In this document: positions 12,859 through 25,236 of the stretch, piece after piece | Numbering within the stretch: position 1 is the stretch's first letter | How the letters are laid out: every line of letters starts with the position of its first letter | DNA from: Lentinus brumalis | Taxonomy: Eukaryota; Basidiomycota; Agaricomycetes; Polyporales; Polyporaceae | Assembly (NCBI GenBank): GCA_001792895.1 | Contig: MARA01000003.1 | Span: 2,790,001 to 2,854,000, forward strand | Reading direction: 5' to 3' | Length of the DNA stretch: 64,000 nt | Notes under the pieces: model-generated | The model's database searches: none | Seen by the model: only the letters and a program-made list of their open reading frames with translations | What the model was told of the DNA's origin: nothing | Translations under genes and position numbers: made by a program

Positions 12859-13953
12859 TCAGCAGAATGCGGGACCCACGAGTGGCGCAAGACTAGAGGA
12901 GTGATGGCGATCTCGGCGGAGCAAGTCGTATAAAAGGGAATTCCAATTGTGCCCTCCATACATAGTGGTTTCAAGCCAGACGCCAGACGGTCCGCCATCG
13001 CAAACGAGGAGGAGATGGGTGGGGGAAGAGGCGAGCTCGAGGTGCGTGGTACCGCGGAGTGGTGCGAGCTGCGGGAGTGGTGCCGGGTATCCTACCACAT
13101 ACGGATCATTGATAATGTTCGAAAGACGGACCCGACAGCGTCTCGGGAGCATGATATGGGACAAGAGCTTCACAACTTGTCCGTGAGCCCAATGATTGCA
13201 TGTGAGGGATCGGAGCCGTGGAAGTGCGAAGGGAAGAGACGTGTATGAACGCCCATGCGTGAGATCAAGTTCCACTCCTCTCAAATGAACAAACTCGAGT
13301 TGTGGCGTGTGAGAGAGTAATGACAGGATTTCACCAGCACTCAGGCGTTCCTTTTGGTTGGGTAAGACCGATAGGTAGAGGTGAGTGAGGGCCGGGAAGT
13401 GATTGGAAGGGACCCAGCCAATCGCATGCAGGGCCAAAGCCTTCAGATAGACGACCTCGCTGGAAAGCAGCTGTGGCCGTTGCAGTAAGAGGTCAACAGG
13501 GAGTTCGTCATTGCAGGACACAAAGGTGAGACACTCCAGGATGGGCGCATGGAGAAGCATCAAAGGAGCGATGTCGCGGGGATGCGAATTCAGTACCAGC
13601 TTGAGGCGGCGAAGTCGTGCTGCAGGGAGACTGTTGACGACATCCGCGAAATCCGAGAAGTCGGCCCGCGAGCACACGGACACCGGTTGATCCCGTGAAC
13701 GCTGGAGGAACGCATCCTGCTGCGCTTGGGACAGACAGTGAGAGTGAATATCTGTCCAGAGCGCGCGGTCTGCCAAAGCGACCACTCTCCAGAATCGACA
13801 GACGTGAGTGATGTTGAATAAGGAGACCGCGTCGAACTCCTCGTCACTAGCACAAGGGCTCAGTCTCGGGGCTGCCCCTTCACCACGAGGTCGAGTTGCA
13901 TGCGCGAATATCATGGAGAGCAGTTCGCCTGGTAGAGTGGCACTGATCGACAT
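12859..13953 (-). pseudogene. F-box-like protein, truncated C terminus
   Basis: A member of the same broad F-box family as its neighbours, but shorter. The likely start is the ATG at 13953 (MSISATLPGELLSMIF), giving 364 residues; an upstream in-frame ATG at 14046 adds a poorly conserved leader. It keeps the F-box, ITHVCRFWRVVAL, and leucine-rich segments including VPSNHFPALTHLYL, which align with the paralogue at 14.7 kb. It stops soon after NWNSLLYDLL, where the paralogues continue for 150-200 residues and end in the W-x-x-DG-x-E-x-YW motif. The last 15-20 residues before the stop do not resemble the family, so a frameshift or deletion near 12900-12930 is likely. It could still be expressed as a short F-box protein, so pseudogene status is inferred. 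Confidence 0.55.
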
Positions 13954-14337
13954 CGTTGGTGAGACGAGGAGGTAAGGTGAGTTTGAGGTGAGTTGGCGAC
14001 TCGAGCGCAACGTCAGCTGGCTGCAGGTGGAGTCTACTAGGAGCAAGACCTCTCGTCAGTTTCTTACACACTTCGAGCTGTGTGCCCGTACCTACTTATG
14101 CGCGTCGACAAACTTCGAATGCCTCCCGCGGTGACCAGCCCGGTTAAGTATATGAGTACTGGATCTGTGCCATCAGTCAGTAATTCGTCGTAAAGTGAGA
14201 CGATCAGACCCGCGCACAATTCGGTTGAACGGTAGCAGCTTGACTTTGACAATCTCGGTGCAGTCCGCAATTTGCATAGCCTTAGGTTCGCCTTAGGTTC
14301 AGTAACTTAGTAAGTGCTTTAGGGCAGGTTCCCAATT

Positions 14338-16620
14338 GCCGAGTCTCCGTCCTCTGAAGATCACTGCTGATCGCCGCAGCTGTCTCCGCGTTTCCGTCTT
14401 CTGGTTGTCTCACACCAAAAAACAGCAGAAAGAGGGGGCATACGAGGAGAAGAACGTCGAGGTCGCAAGGCCAGAACAGCGGGCTTTCGGAAGAAATTGG
14501 CAAGTTTCGGGCTCCGAGAAGTACGGACTCATCGTACGCTCAACCCGCAACGTCCTGGAAGAAATGGCCACTAGTACTAGTTCCAGGTTCGTGTTGTTGT
14601 ATCATGATGTTCATACGCAGACAGCGTCAGAACGCAGAGGGACTTTTTCGAAAAAACGTGTTACTCACAGTAAGTTACAGCTCGAGGATGCCATCGACCA
14701 CCGATGTCCCCACAATCCTCTCTACCTTGAGATCTGAACTTCTCACAGCGTGTCGCTCTATGAGGTATGTACCAAATCATCCGAGCTCACTGAGAGGTAA
14801 TGACAATAACTCCCCACAGCGTACAAGATGTGCGTGTTCAGACCTACGTACGGACATACGGACCCCTGACGATCGCTCCAGTTGAACCTTACCGTCTCCG
14901 GATTGTATGAGCTCTTATCCGAGGTGAAGAGCCTGAAAAATCAAGGCACGATTGTACACAGGCTCCCGAACGAGATACTGCGCCTCATATTCAAGCATCT
15001 GGTGTCGAGGAGAGAGGCGTACTCGGGCTATGAGCTACATGCATATCGCGGGCGGAAAACGGGAGTCGACACAGGGACGATTCTTCGCCTCACCCACGTC
15101 TGCCGGAGATGGAGGGATCTGTTGCTCAACTCCCCGAGCTTTTGGGCGCGCACAGGCTGCTTTTTCGCGGAAGGGACAAGGACATTCCTCGAACGTTCTG
15201 GATCGGCTCCGCTTTCGTTGGCGCTCTCAGATGATGACCCCAATGCAGAAGACATTCTGGCGAAGCACGGATGGCGCCTCAAGAGGCTCGACCTCGCAAT
15301 CAGCGAGAGAAGCGATTTTCCATCGTTATTGCCAACCATATCGCCATGGCCAAGCTCATTGGAGTGCCTGACCATCTATGCTGAACGCAGACGTAGCACT
15401 GAAGGACCTAGGAGGCCAAGTTCGCTGCAATTCTCGCCGCCGAGCTTAGGCCTGAAAGCCTTAGCCCTTGTCCCCGCTCCCTACTGGCTCCCATCCAACC
15501 ACTTCCCGGCACTCACACATCTCACATTGGACGGCGGTCTTGAGATGCGACTTCCAACCGTGAAATCGCTTCTCACTCTACTCATGAACTCTCCGGCTCT
15601 GCAGTTCATCCACATTTCCGCAGTTGACCTGGACGCCAAGGACGACACGATCCCACAATCCACGCCGACCATCACTCTCAACCAGCTCCGGTCTCTAGTC
15701 TTCGTGTCCTGTGAAGTCGAAACATTCGACCTGCTGAACTATCTATCCATACCTCGCCATGCCTGTCTACGCGTTCACGATGCCGAAGTCCAGGACCCGG
15801 GGAGACTCCGTGTACCGTTTCTTCCCCTCATGGAGGACTTGGAAGAGCTGGAGATCGCAACGGAGGGTGCCAAGCTTCACGTCGTCGCCACCGACGGACG
15901 CTCCCGAGGATTCTGGCTACAAGGCTGCGCTGAGGAAAGTGTGTCATGGAAGCCCTGGATTTGCGACACGCTCCCCGCGACAATCCCGCTGTCAAGTATC
16001 ACATCACTCCGTGTATACCTTGGCGATGATCTAGCGATCCTTCCAACGGTACTCTCCCACATGCCCAAGCTATCAGAGCTCTGGGTAAGCTTCCCCTACA
16101 GCCACTCGGACGAGTCGAACCACATGCCCCTGAAGCCTTCGGCGGGCGCGGACGCACCTGCGGACGTCGTGAACCAGTCCCTCGCGTACGAGGCCCAAGG
16201 ATGTCTCAACCTTCGCCACATCCATTTGGAAGTTGTGCTCCACTTCCACCGGGTACTAGCCGTGTACACGAGTGAGGCTGCGTTCGCGGACATGTGCCCT
16301 CAAATACTTGTGCGGATAATGGCAACTCGCGCGAAGGCTGGGCTGCCCGTGTCACTCCTGACGGTGCAGCCGGTAGTATCTGCGGAGAACGTCTATTCGC
16401 GCCAGTCAGCCGTGGCAATGAGCCCTGCTGTAGGCCGCGCATTCGTACCGGTGGAGCAGTACGTCGAGGAACTCACCGTTCATCCGGTCTTTGTCTCGTG
16501 GGATAGGACCACTCGTATCTTCGAGATGAAGAGCTTGTGGAACATCGACGGCGCAGAGGAGTATTGGGACCTTCATGTGTATGAGATGCCGAAGTACGAT
16601 TTACCTTGTCCCTAAACCCC
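14338..16620 (+). repeat. Left arm of 2.3-kb inverted repeat (F-box copy A)
   Basis: The stretch from the upstream region through the F-box stop codon matches the reverse complement of 32705-35050 with moderate divergence. The shared part includes upstream noncoding DNA (for example the TCTCCGTCCTCTG and GACGTCGAGGTC... type segments near 14348 and 14450), both short exons, both introns and the whole large exon. Similarity stops within a few bases of the stop codon. About 16 kb separates the arms. Confidence 0.8.
14688..16615 (+). CDS. F-box-like/LRR-type protein, copy A
   Basis: Predicted SCF substrate-recognition protein of 606 residues. Exons are 14688..14764, 14820..14829 and 14882..16615. 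The middle exon is only 10 nt, with a canonical AG before it and GT after it, and the same 77-nt/10-nt arrangement recurs in the copy at 32.7 kb. The protein begins MPSTTDVPTILSTL; the F-box is VHRLPNEILRLIFKHLV near residues 52-68, followed by LTHVCRRWRDLLLNSPSFWA, then leucine-rich segments with LPSNHFPALTHLTL, and the family C-terminal MKSLWNIDGAEEYW. It is tail-to-tail with the ABC gene to its right (324 bp apart). All reading frames are open, so it appears functional. Substrate unknown. Confidence 0.88.
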
Positions 16621-16938
16621 CCTTGTTCCCGATTGGTATGTATATTGATGTGGCGACGCACGCATCTTATACCTGATTATAATGCTACTTATCACTCAAT
16701 CCCCGACGCCGTACAGGTCTGTTGAATTGTGTAATAAAGGTACAACAAAGGATTGGTAGATTCTACGACACACGCTGCGATCTGTGATTGCGTTGCAACG
16801 AACCCATATCCAATCTATGTTGAGCCGAGCGTGACCACGTCCTTGTAGTCAGCGACCAACTCCACGAGGGTCTCAAGGTGAACGACGTACCTCATCCTAC
16901 GTCGCCTGGAGGTCTAAGATGCCACAGATCGTGCCCGC

Positions 16939-19760
16939 TCACACGAAAGCTTGAGCCTGCAACTTCCATAGCCTGGCATATTCGCCCTCAGCTTTGAGAA
17001 GGGAGTCATGCGTACCGGACTCCACGATCCCAGACTCATCCATGTATCTGATGATCATCATAGTCTTAGCGCAAACATCGGACATCGTTAGCAGGAGAGA
17101 TACGTACAGAATGAGGTCTGAGTGTCTTGTCAAGTTCCCAAAGCGATGCGAGGAGAACACCATGCTCTTGTTCCCCCTCAGCTCCCGCAGGCGGTCGAAG
17201 AGGTCTACAGAGCAAACGCGCATGGATCAGTCGGAGACTCATAGAATGACATGCGAGCAAGACGGTACCGTGCTCGGCAGCTGGGTCGAGAGACGCGCTA
17301 GGCTCATCGAATAGCAGCAAGCCAACTTCGGACGCCTCTTCACGCACGATCGAGCGCATGAACGTCCGCGCTCTGCGTAGACAGTAACACATCAGCAACA
17401 TTCTGGGGAAGGACGGAGGTCTAGCGTGACACGTACACAGCAAGCCTCTGCATCTGCCCTCCACTCAGCTCGGACTTGACCGTGCTCTTCATGCCTGCAA
17501 CATCCCGCACCGCGGTCACGTCGAAAGGCTTCCCGAGCAGCGACTTTGAGCCTTCCTGTGGACCCGAGGAGTGCTCTAGCGAGGGGCGCTCGAGGTAGGT
17601 CTCATAGCCGTCAGGCATCTTCGCAATGAAGGACTCCGCGCCTCCAAGGCGCGCCGCCTGGCGGACATGGCTGTCGTCTCCAGTTCCAGTAGGGTCCCCA
17701 AGGGCGATGTTGTCGCGAATCTATCAGGAGCAGTCAGCTTATCGGCTCTCGGAAACGCAGAAGAGACGATGCAGCGCTCACCGATAGTGGGAAGTGGGTG
17801 TAGTCTTGGAAGAGGACTGATATGGCTCGGCGGAGATCACTCAGCTTGAGCGTGCGTATGTCGTGTCCTCCAATGAAGATTGCACCCTCCTGCGGGTCGT
17901 AGAGTCGTACGATGAGTTTCAGGATCGTGCTCTTGCCCGCACCGTTCGATCCGACAATGACCTTCAGCATAAGTGTTAGGCAGCTGCCGACGCCCGAGAA
18001 CATGGGAACGTACGCAGAGCTGCCCAGGAAGCAGACGGAATGATATATCGCGGAGAGCGTAGTTGTCCGTATCAGGGTACTTGAAGGACACGTTCCTGCA
18101 CACATGTCAGTTTGGGCTAGGCCGACGAGCAAACCTTGCACGTACCGGAACTCGAGCGCAATTCCAGTCTCGATCGACTCTCCTTTTTCTGGGAACGAGA
18201 CGGTGCCATCTGGCACTAAGTTCGGGATGTCCTCGAGCTCGTACACATTGCGAACAGACTGCAGCTGCTCGTCGATCCCCTGAGTTCGACTGACCAGCTG
18301 GTATACGGACCACGCAAATGTGCTCGCAGCGGACTGCACCAGTCCAAGTGCGGCTAGCGATTCTGGCATGCTGGCGGGCCTCCTGAACGCGCTGATGGTG
18401 AAGGCGATCTGCATATCCTGGTTAGTATGCGCCTTGACTACTGCGAGGACGCTATCCTGGCATACCTGAGGAAGGTGGGCGAACACGTCCTTGACAACGC
18501 TCCAAGCGCTGACATTCGCATCTTTGCTCCATACAATCTCGTACCATGTTTGGTCGTCGTCTCCTAGCCTGTCCGTAACCGCCTTGAACTCTGTGATCGA
18601 GACGATATCAGACACACCGAGGAAATGGCACCGATGAGGGCAAGGGCTCACCAGAAGTGGCATATTCAGCAAGGTTTCCAGCGACGAGCTCCTTCCTATG
18701 CTTCTCTTGCTTCACAGCCTTCCTCCAACCGCACATCTTGACATAGTCCTTGTTCTGGGTGTTCACAGCCCATGCTAACGGACACTTTCTCAGTACACGC
18801 AGTAGCACGCGCAGATCAGCATACGCACCTGTCGCGGTAGAAAAGACGTCAAACTGCGACAGCAGAGGCACCGTCTCCGAAATCATCGTCACCCCCGCCA
18901 AGAGCAGCCCATCATTTTGGCTCCTCAGCGCCTTCACGAGCACGAACGACTCCGCTCCCAGCTGCGCCGTCGTGCTGACGATCTCCATGACCATTTTCAG
19001 TGTCTGCCACACGACCGTCCGCCCAAAGTAGTCGTCCGAGGACGCCGCGAGCTGGCTTTGAACCTCCGTGCGCCCGAAGGTGGGCTGGTCGAGCCGCGCG
19101 TATGCGCGAAACTGGTGCAGCGATAACCAGCGCCGAATGCGCGCATTGAGCGTGTTCTCCGCTTTGGTCAGTATGTTGTGGAGGACTATATGTGCGAACG
19201 TGCACGCCAGGCGGCCCGCGCAGATGAGTAACAGCTGATGCGTGTCGATCGTGCGGGTCTCGATGGCACTTTCCATCTGAGGGACAGAACAGGATCAATA
19301 CAACTACACATGACAAAGAACTCGGGCGCACCATTTTGATGAGCTGCCCTTGGAACCTGCGGGGTATAAACGCGTCGGCGCTGCGTCACATATTGCATGA
19401 CCAAGTAGGCACGCACCATAAGGTTGTCGCGGGAAGCACGGCAGTCCCGAGCGATGCGCCGACGTACAGGACAGCCTGGAGCTTACATCCCGGAATCCCA
19501 AACACGTCCTTCACCATCCGCGCCAGGTATGGCATGGCCGCGACGACGCTCTCGTACTTCTTGACAACAGCTGCCGTGGTCGGGACCTTCCCCGCGTCCG
19601 GGTCGACCTCCACGTACTGGTCCCATACTCCCATACGCGTATGCTTGATGACGCGGCCCTCAGTCCTCCACTTCTCGAGCTTCGCCTTGGACGGGTCGTC
19701 CGTCTGTTGCGCGTCTGCCATGGCCGCTGCACCTGAAGCGCCCTTCTCGCCGTTCGCCAT
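16939..19760 (-). CDS. ABC half-transporter (exporter type), copy 1
   Basis: Predicted ATP-driven membrane transporter with one membrane domain and one nucleotide-binding domain; it would work as a dimer. Twelve exons (minus): 19760..19417, 19356..19332, 19276..18829, 18774..18652, 18590..18466, 18408..18146, 18095..18014, 17961..17782, 17720..17437, 17372..17269, 17204..17108 and 17047..16939, all in phase, giving 727 residues. The N-terminal half has RMGVWDQYVEVDPD and several weakly hydrophobic segments. The ATPase domain shows Walker A GSNGAGKST near 474-482, Q-loop [10 protein letters not shown], signature [11 protein letters not shown] near 614-624, Walker B with D-loop [13 protein letters not shown], and H-loop SSHR. 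About 45 residues lie between LPDGY-like MPDGYETYL and the signature, where usual exporters have about 12. The start MANG was chosen because copy 2 begins MAND. Substrate unknown. Confidence 0.88.
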
Positions 19761-22113
19761 CTCGACAGCGCAGAGTGCTGGGGGCGCGGTCTCCACATGT
19801 TGCGGCTTAAATACCAACGCGCAGGCATCCTAGGACACCGGCGCGCCGCGCCCACGAATCGCCGAGGATGTGTCTGCCAAACGCTGCGAAGGCGGTGCCA
19901 GATCAGCTTCGCGGTCAATATGCAAATGGACACACCAAAGACAGCTCGATGTACCTGCGCATCGGTCTTGTGTCGCCCTGTGCGACGTGATTCTGCGGAA
20001 CGAGGACGGCGAGTGCAAACTCTAGATTGCGCTGCCTGTGTACTGTCCGGAGTCGGAGAAGAGGGACCGCAAGGGCCAGAAAGACATCGACCACCGAAGG
20101 ACTCGACTTGGAGGACATCAAGTCACAGAAAGGACTTGAGAGGCCATTTGCAGCTGAACGAGCCCGGAATGAGTGCCATCCAGTACCATCACCGATTCTG
20201 ACGAAGTACGTGCCGAAGAAGCTCAGCGTGCAGCAGAGGACGACTGCGAGTGGCACCGTCTGTTCCAAGTTTGGGCGAGTAAATTAACATATAGATACCG
20301 ACCGCCGAGTCGCAAGGAGCTTACTCGTGATCGAGAAGTTTCGATGTGGCCACAGACAGCCGTGACAAACCTCAGGGCGTACCTTAAGTACAGGTCTCTG
20401 CAGACGGGCACTCCATCTGTCAAACAGTGCTGAGAAGGAGCTGTCATCTACAAGTCCGACTGGGGACGGAGCGGCGACCAAAGGGAGCTCACTGCCTGCG
20501 GTCGTTAATGTCAGCGGTAGTAAGTCGACCAAGTCTGGGGATGATAACGCGCCATGCGTAGTCGCCATGAGCAGAAGACCCGTTGTCTCGGAGGCCATCG
20601 GGGTCTGCCTGGACAGCCCTCGGTGTCAAGTCCTCGTGCGACTACGCCACTCGTGAGCAGTTGACACAGAGCGCGAACAAGATACATGAACCTCTGACCA
20701 TTGAGTATCCTCCGTACTTCTCAGGCTTGAGCTCCTGGAGGAAATACTGAGCATTCATCATGGTAGAGGGATTAGTACGAGATATGTCCTCGCACTTACA
20801 CGAATCTACAGGTAACAGAGCAGTCACGCTGGCGTCGGCGAGTGTACGTATAGGCTCTGAGCGCCTGAGCAAGTGACGAGTAGTACAGTTCTAGCGCATG
20901 CAAACGATGAGTAGAACATGAATCCACTCAGACAGTGCGCCCCGACGTACCTGTGCGTACACCCACGACTCGCTGGCTCCTGCGCGGAACTGCGCAGCAC
21001 CAGAAATATGCCCTGCGCATGGGCGGAAATTCTGATGAACGAGGGAGACCAAATCTCCAAGCAATCGAGGACGCTGAGAAAGACCAACCACACTCTGGAG
21101 TCCCTAGTCGGCGTAGACGTAGAGCTTCGCAACGTGACAGGCAACTCAGAGAGCTTCCGTTGGATTATACATGAGTCTTTTGTACAGAGCACCTCAGAGA
21201 AAGAGAAAGATTGAGCACATTATCATCACCCTCGTCCAGCACGACGTACCTCGCGTCGACCTTCATGACATGATACTATACATAGCTTGCCGGATCGGCG
21301 GCATCCGGGCGAGTGGACCAAACGAGTCGCTGTTTTATTGATACTGACCCGTCAGCGAGTCCGTGCCAACGTACTCGTACAATATGGTCTCAAGAGTGGC
21401 GTTGACGAGATCCGGCACACGGTTTGAGTTACTGCAGAGAAGTAACGAGTGAGAGATCCAAAGGTGAAGGAATCAAAACGAAAGTGTCGCCGGCGAACAA
21501 CTTACATACATCCATACCAAACAGAAGTCTTGTTAAGCAGCAGCGACTCAGTAGCCGTCCATCCTAGCGAAGGAGAAATTATGAGCACGCCGACTTCTAC
21601 CACGTCGAAGCGAGCACGTACCGCAACGCCGATGACGACCTGCCGGATCAGCGTCGACTATGCGCGCAATTTTGTCAATGAACTCACGCGCTCACACGCG
21701 TGCTTCTCGGGTGAACCAGCAAGGAGCACGTACCGGCCGGCCTATCAAGCAGCCCGCGCGTTCAGCGCACTTCAGGAACGCCGGTCTCACGCAGGTGGGT
21801 TCACATTGTCTTCGGGCGGGCCGATTCCAAATCTGCAGCCAGTTATCCACAAATCCATTCATATCGTAGACGATGACGAGAGTATGATATGCACACAGAC
21901 AGAGAAACAGACGCACAAGAAAAAGACCCAACGTTCGTATCGTACACGGAGCAGCAGGCAGGACACACAACCGGTGGTAGCGGATTCTCGCGCGCGGATG
22001 AAATACATATGCGGGACGAGGGGAGGGGTATGGGCGGCGAGAGGGTCGGATAAGTACAGATGTCTGATGTAGCGATGGCGGCCGCGAGCGAGCGCGGGGG
22101 GGAAGCGCCTGAC
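19761..22113. other. Coding-like but unassigned stretch upstream of ABC copy 1
   Basis: On the minus strand several short open segments look protein-like and end at plausible donors, for example near 21426-21343 (VNATLETILYEYVGTD), 20965-21095, 20690-20815 and 20380-20598 (ending SALFDRWSARLQR before a GTACGC donor). I could not join them into one in-frame model, nor recognise a family. It may be a decayed gene or an unrecognised multi-exon one. The plus-strand frame at 21449-22072 has no support. Confidence 0.3.
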
Positions 22114-23029
22114 CTAATCGATGCGGCCCTTGGGGATCTGCCCGAGCGGGAGCCGGAACCACGACAGCGCGCGGTCCGAGAGCATCTCGGCGGTGCCGAC
22201 GTAGAACGCGACGAACGCGGTGACGATGCCGAGCGCGCCGCCAGCCTTATCGAGCGCGAGCGCGTGTGCGGTGGAGAACTTGCCGGCGCCGAGAAGCGCG
22301 AAGGTGATGGTGAGGAAGAAGAACAGGACGATGAGGCCCATGTTCCGCCGCAGAGACGCGATGCTGCGCACGAGGATCGTCAGCACGGCACTGGAATAGA
22401 AAAGGCATTGAGACGTACAAGAGCAGGAAGGTGACGATGAACCATGTCCAGAGGTAGATCCCGACCGCGGAGTTAAACTCGGTTGCATCCGTGTACGACG
22501 CGGCGACGCCGGAGCCGGGGATAAAGATAGTGGCAAATGACATCCAGAAGCCGCCGTACATCGTGAACGCTGCAGAGGAGGAATCTCGGTGTCAGCCCGG
22601 GGTCTTTTTTTTTTCGCAGAAGCGCGTTATCGCGAAGAGCGGGGATGGGGCGGGCGATGGCAAAGAGACACGTACCGGTGGCAGCAAACGTGTTGCGGGT
22701 CGCAAACTCCCACATGCCCGCGACGAACTGTGCAAGGCCCCCAACGAAGAGGGCCATGCCGACGACGACGTTGGGGTCGCGACACCCCTGGCCTGGACGT
22801 TGTACATCGACAGGATGAAGGTGGTCGATGCGAAGCCGTACAGCCCCCTGCACAAAACGCACTGTGTATCAGACATCGCGTTCGGATCGACATGCGATGG
22901 CACTCACAGCGGACCCGGATCTCCAAGGGTGCGGTAGTACTGGGGCTGTTGGTTGTAGCCGTACCCGGCGGGCGGGGGGTTGGCGGCAACGGTAGGCTGC
23001 ACCTTCTCGGCTTTCTCGATGTGAGACAT
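22114..23029 (-). CDS. GPR1/FUN34/YaaH-family acetate transporter, one-base frameshift
   Basis: Predicted plasma-membrane acetate/monocarboxylate (or ammonium-linked) transporter of the Ady2/Ato family, with six membrane helices. Exons (minus) are 23029..22908, 22847..22676, 22569..22419 and 22390..22114. Family features are the GDPGPLGLYGFAS segment just before helix 1 (usual motif NPxPLGL), LSMYNVQARGV, NVVVGMALFVGGLAQFVAGM, FTMYGGFWMSFATI and a C-terminal run of hydrophobic helices. Exon 2 is one base short: the frame of GLYGFAS and that of NVVVGMAL differ, and the break falls at a run of four G at 22773-22776. With one more base all junctions agree and the protein is 240 residues, the usual family length. 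No intron fits there. Either a consensus error or a recent inactivating deletion. Confidence 0.85.
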
Positions 23030-25236
23030 GGCTTGTCGAGCTGTGCTGGTGAACAGGGAGCGACGCGTCGACGAGCTGGTGGGAGGCAGAGGAAGTCGAG
23101 AATGCGAGACGAACGACTGGCCAGCGCGCCCTGATCTCTTTTTGAGAGGGCGCTTACCTAAGCGGGAAGGATTCCAAATCGGGCGTAGAGCAAACAGGTG
23201 ATCCCCACACCGCTGGGCGCGATCAAATGCGGGGCGGGCAAACGTTTCATCCAACATCCCAGCGATCCCGCAAGCCAAGGCCCACCATCCCATGGGGAGG
23301 ACACACTTACTTGCATTCGGACTAGCAGCTCCCAAGTCACTTGACGGCGACGGCATTCTTCCGGGATACTTGTCGAGGCCTGCTCGACCCCCACTCAGGA
23401 GGGACGAGGAGAGGAGGGCCTCCGTCGGCCAGTCGCGAACTTGCGCCGCAGGCACACACAGCACCGCGGCAACACTTGGCAGCTGTCAAAGATTGCGAAT
23501 TGACATCCATAACGGCGCGCCTCTTGTGCGACGAGACAGGGGACAGGAATAGACGGGAGTCCTAGTGCGTCCTTCGCTCTTCCTCAGCAAGCTCGGGGTG
23601 CGTCAGCATCGATCGTGCCCGGGAGCGACGGCGTCGGACTCACCTCGAGAACGTTTTGGGCGGAGGCCTCGACCTTACCCGCTCCGTACCCGCAGGGTCC
23701 TCAATCCTTCACACCCATCTCCCGACCAACCCCGCCTCGACCCTGCGGAACCGATCCATTCAGCCATCGCCGCCCGCGCCATTCTTCGCAACCGTCGGAA
23801 GTCGGCGCCGCTAATGTTATTAAATGAATCGCGGTACCATGCCTCTCAGAGTGTCGTGAGCCGAGCAGACAAGCAGGCCCTTGAGACGATCCGCTAGCCG
23901 AGTTTACGGAGTTAAGCAGGTGAGCGTGACGGTCTCCGAGCGATGGCGACCGATGGGAGCGCGAACGCGAGCAAGGACGACGACGTGAGGGGCGAGCGAC
24001 CGGGGGAGCAGGACCGAAAAGCGACCAGTCGAGCGCGAGCGTCGAGCTAGCTTTATATCATTCCGTACGTAGGCGTCGAAGACGACCATAGAATCTCGTC
24101 GCCCTTCTGTGATGGGATACGCCACGGGAGCTGCACCATTTCAGGCAGGCTCATGCCTACATTCGTCCTGAGGTCACGGCGCATGACGCACCCGCCACCC
24201 GATAAGGCGCGAGGAGTGGAGGCAGTGGGCGGCGGCCAATGGGCGTCGAGGACGCAGGTGACAGAGAAGGTCCGCAGCCGATGAGAAGAGACCGAGAGAG
24301 GAACATAGGGCCCGTGCGCGAAGTCTGGGCCGACGATAGACGAGCGTGAAGAGACTCAGAGGGAGACACCACCCAATCGAGAAAGCGAGGACGCTAGTCT
24401 CACATCCCCGGCGGACTGCGATGCAAGTCAGTGCATATAAACGCGCAACGTAGCTGAGGACATCGACGAACCTATCCATGCGCGTAGCCTGCAGAGAGCG
24501 AGGAGGGTTAGGCGGGCGCGAAGAGTCCGAGGATGCGGAAGCGAGCGACCTGCTCAACGCTGTTCGACGCATACATGCACATGAAGCGCAGCTACGACGT
24601 CGACAAACTGGGTCGCGCCGATGGATGCTACCTATGGAGGAGGAGGTCGACGGGGAGCCCAGAGCGAAAAACAGGAAGTTCGGAGAAGGCGTACCTGCAT
24701 ACTTGTGTCCTGATGCCTTCCTCGGGCGTCGCCAGGACGACGACAAAGCGTTCGATCCTCGAGCGCGTCGCCTGAGGTCGCCGCTGGTCGCCTGCGATAT
24801 TTCGAAGTCTCGGGCGACGTTCGCAAGCGCATATATCCGCAGAAGTCGTCTATCGCAGAGGTGTCTCCCGGTCAGTCTGACTGTATGCGCGCCATCCTGC
24901 AACACTCACAATCCGCACCTTCATGACTTACACGCACCCAGAATCGCACGCGCGGCCCCAGGAAGCGGAAGCAAAGGACTCAGCTCGTCGACGCAGCAGC
25001 AGCATGGAAGGAGAAGGTAGTGGTACGAAGTCAAGAAGCAAAGTCCCCCCCCCTTCCTCTCCTCCTCCGAACATCCAGCAGCCTTCAAACTGTTTTCCGA
25101 AAACCCCCAAGCAGGCCAGCCTGGGCGGGAACGCATCCCGAGTAAAGGCCGTCCGTCCGAAATCCGAACCTACTCGCCTGCCTTATTTGGCGCCTCCTTC
25201 GCCATAATAGGCCATCACGGTAAAGATCGGAACAAC
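23030..25236. other. Gene-poor interval
   Basis: No gene is supported. The first few hundred bases should contain the acetate transporter promoter. Several overlapping open frames on both strands between 23158 and 25207 reflect the high GC; none shows a family motif, signal peptide or consistent splice pattern. Confidence 0.4.

Noticed and set aside
22608..22614. A T run at an intron in the acetate transporter as a further frameshift site
   Set aside because: It lies inside the intron between exons 2 and 3, so its length does not affect the reading frame.
24174..25207. Open frames of 180-243 codons in the gene-poor interval
   Set aside because: Basic, low-complexity composition on overlapping strands, no motif and no splice support.
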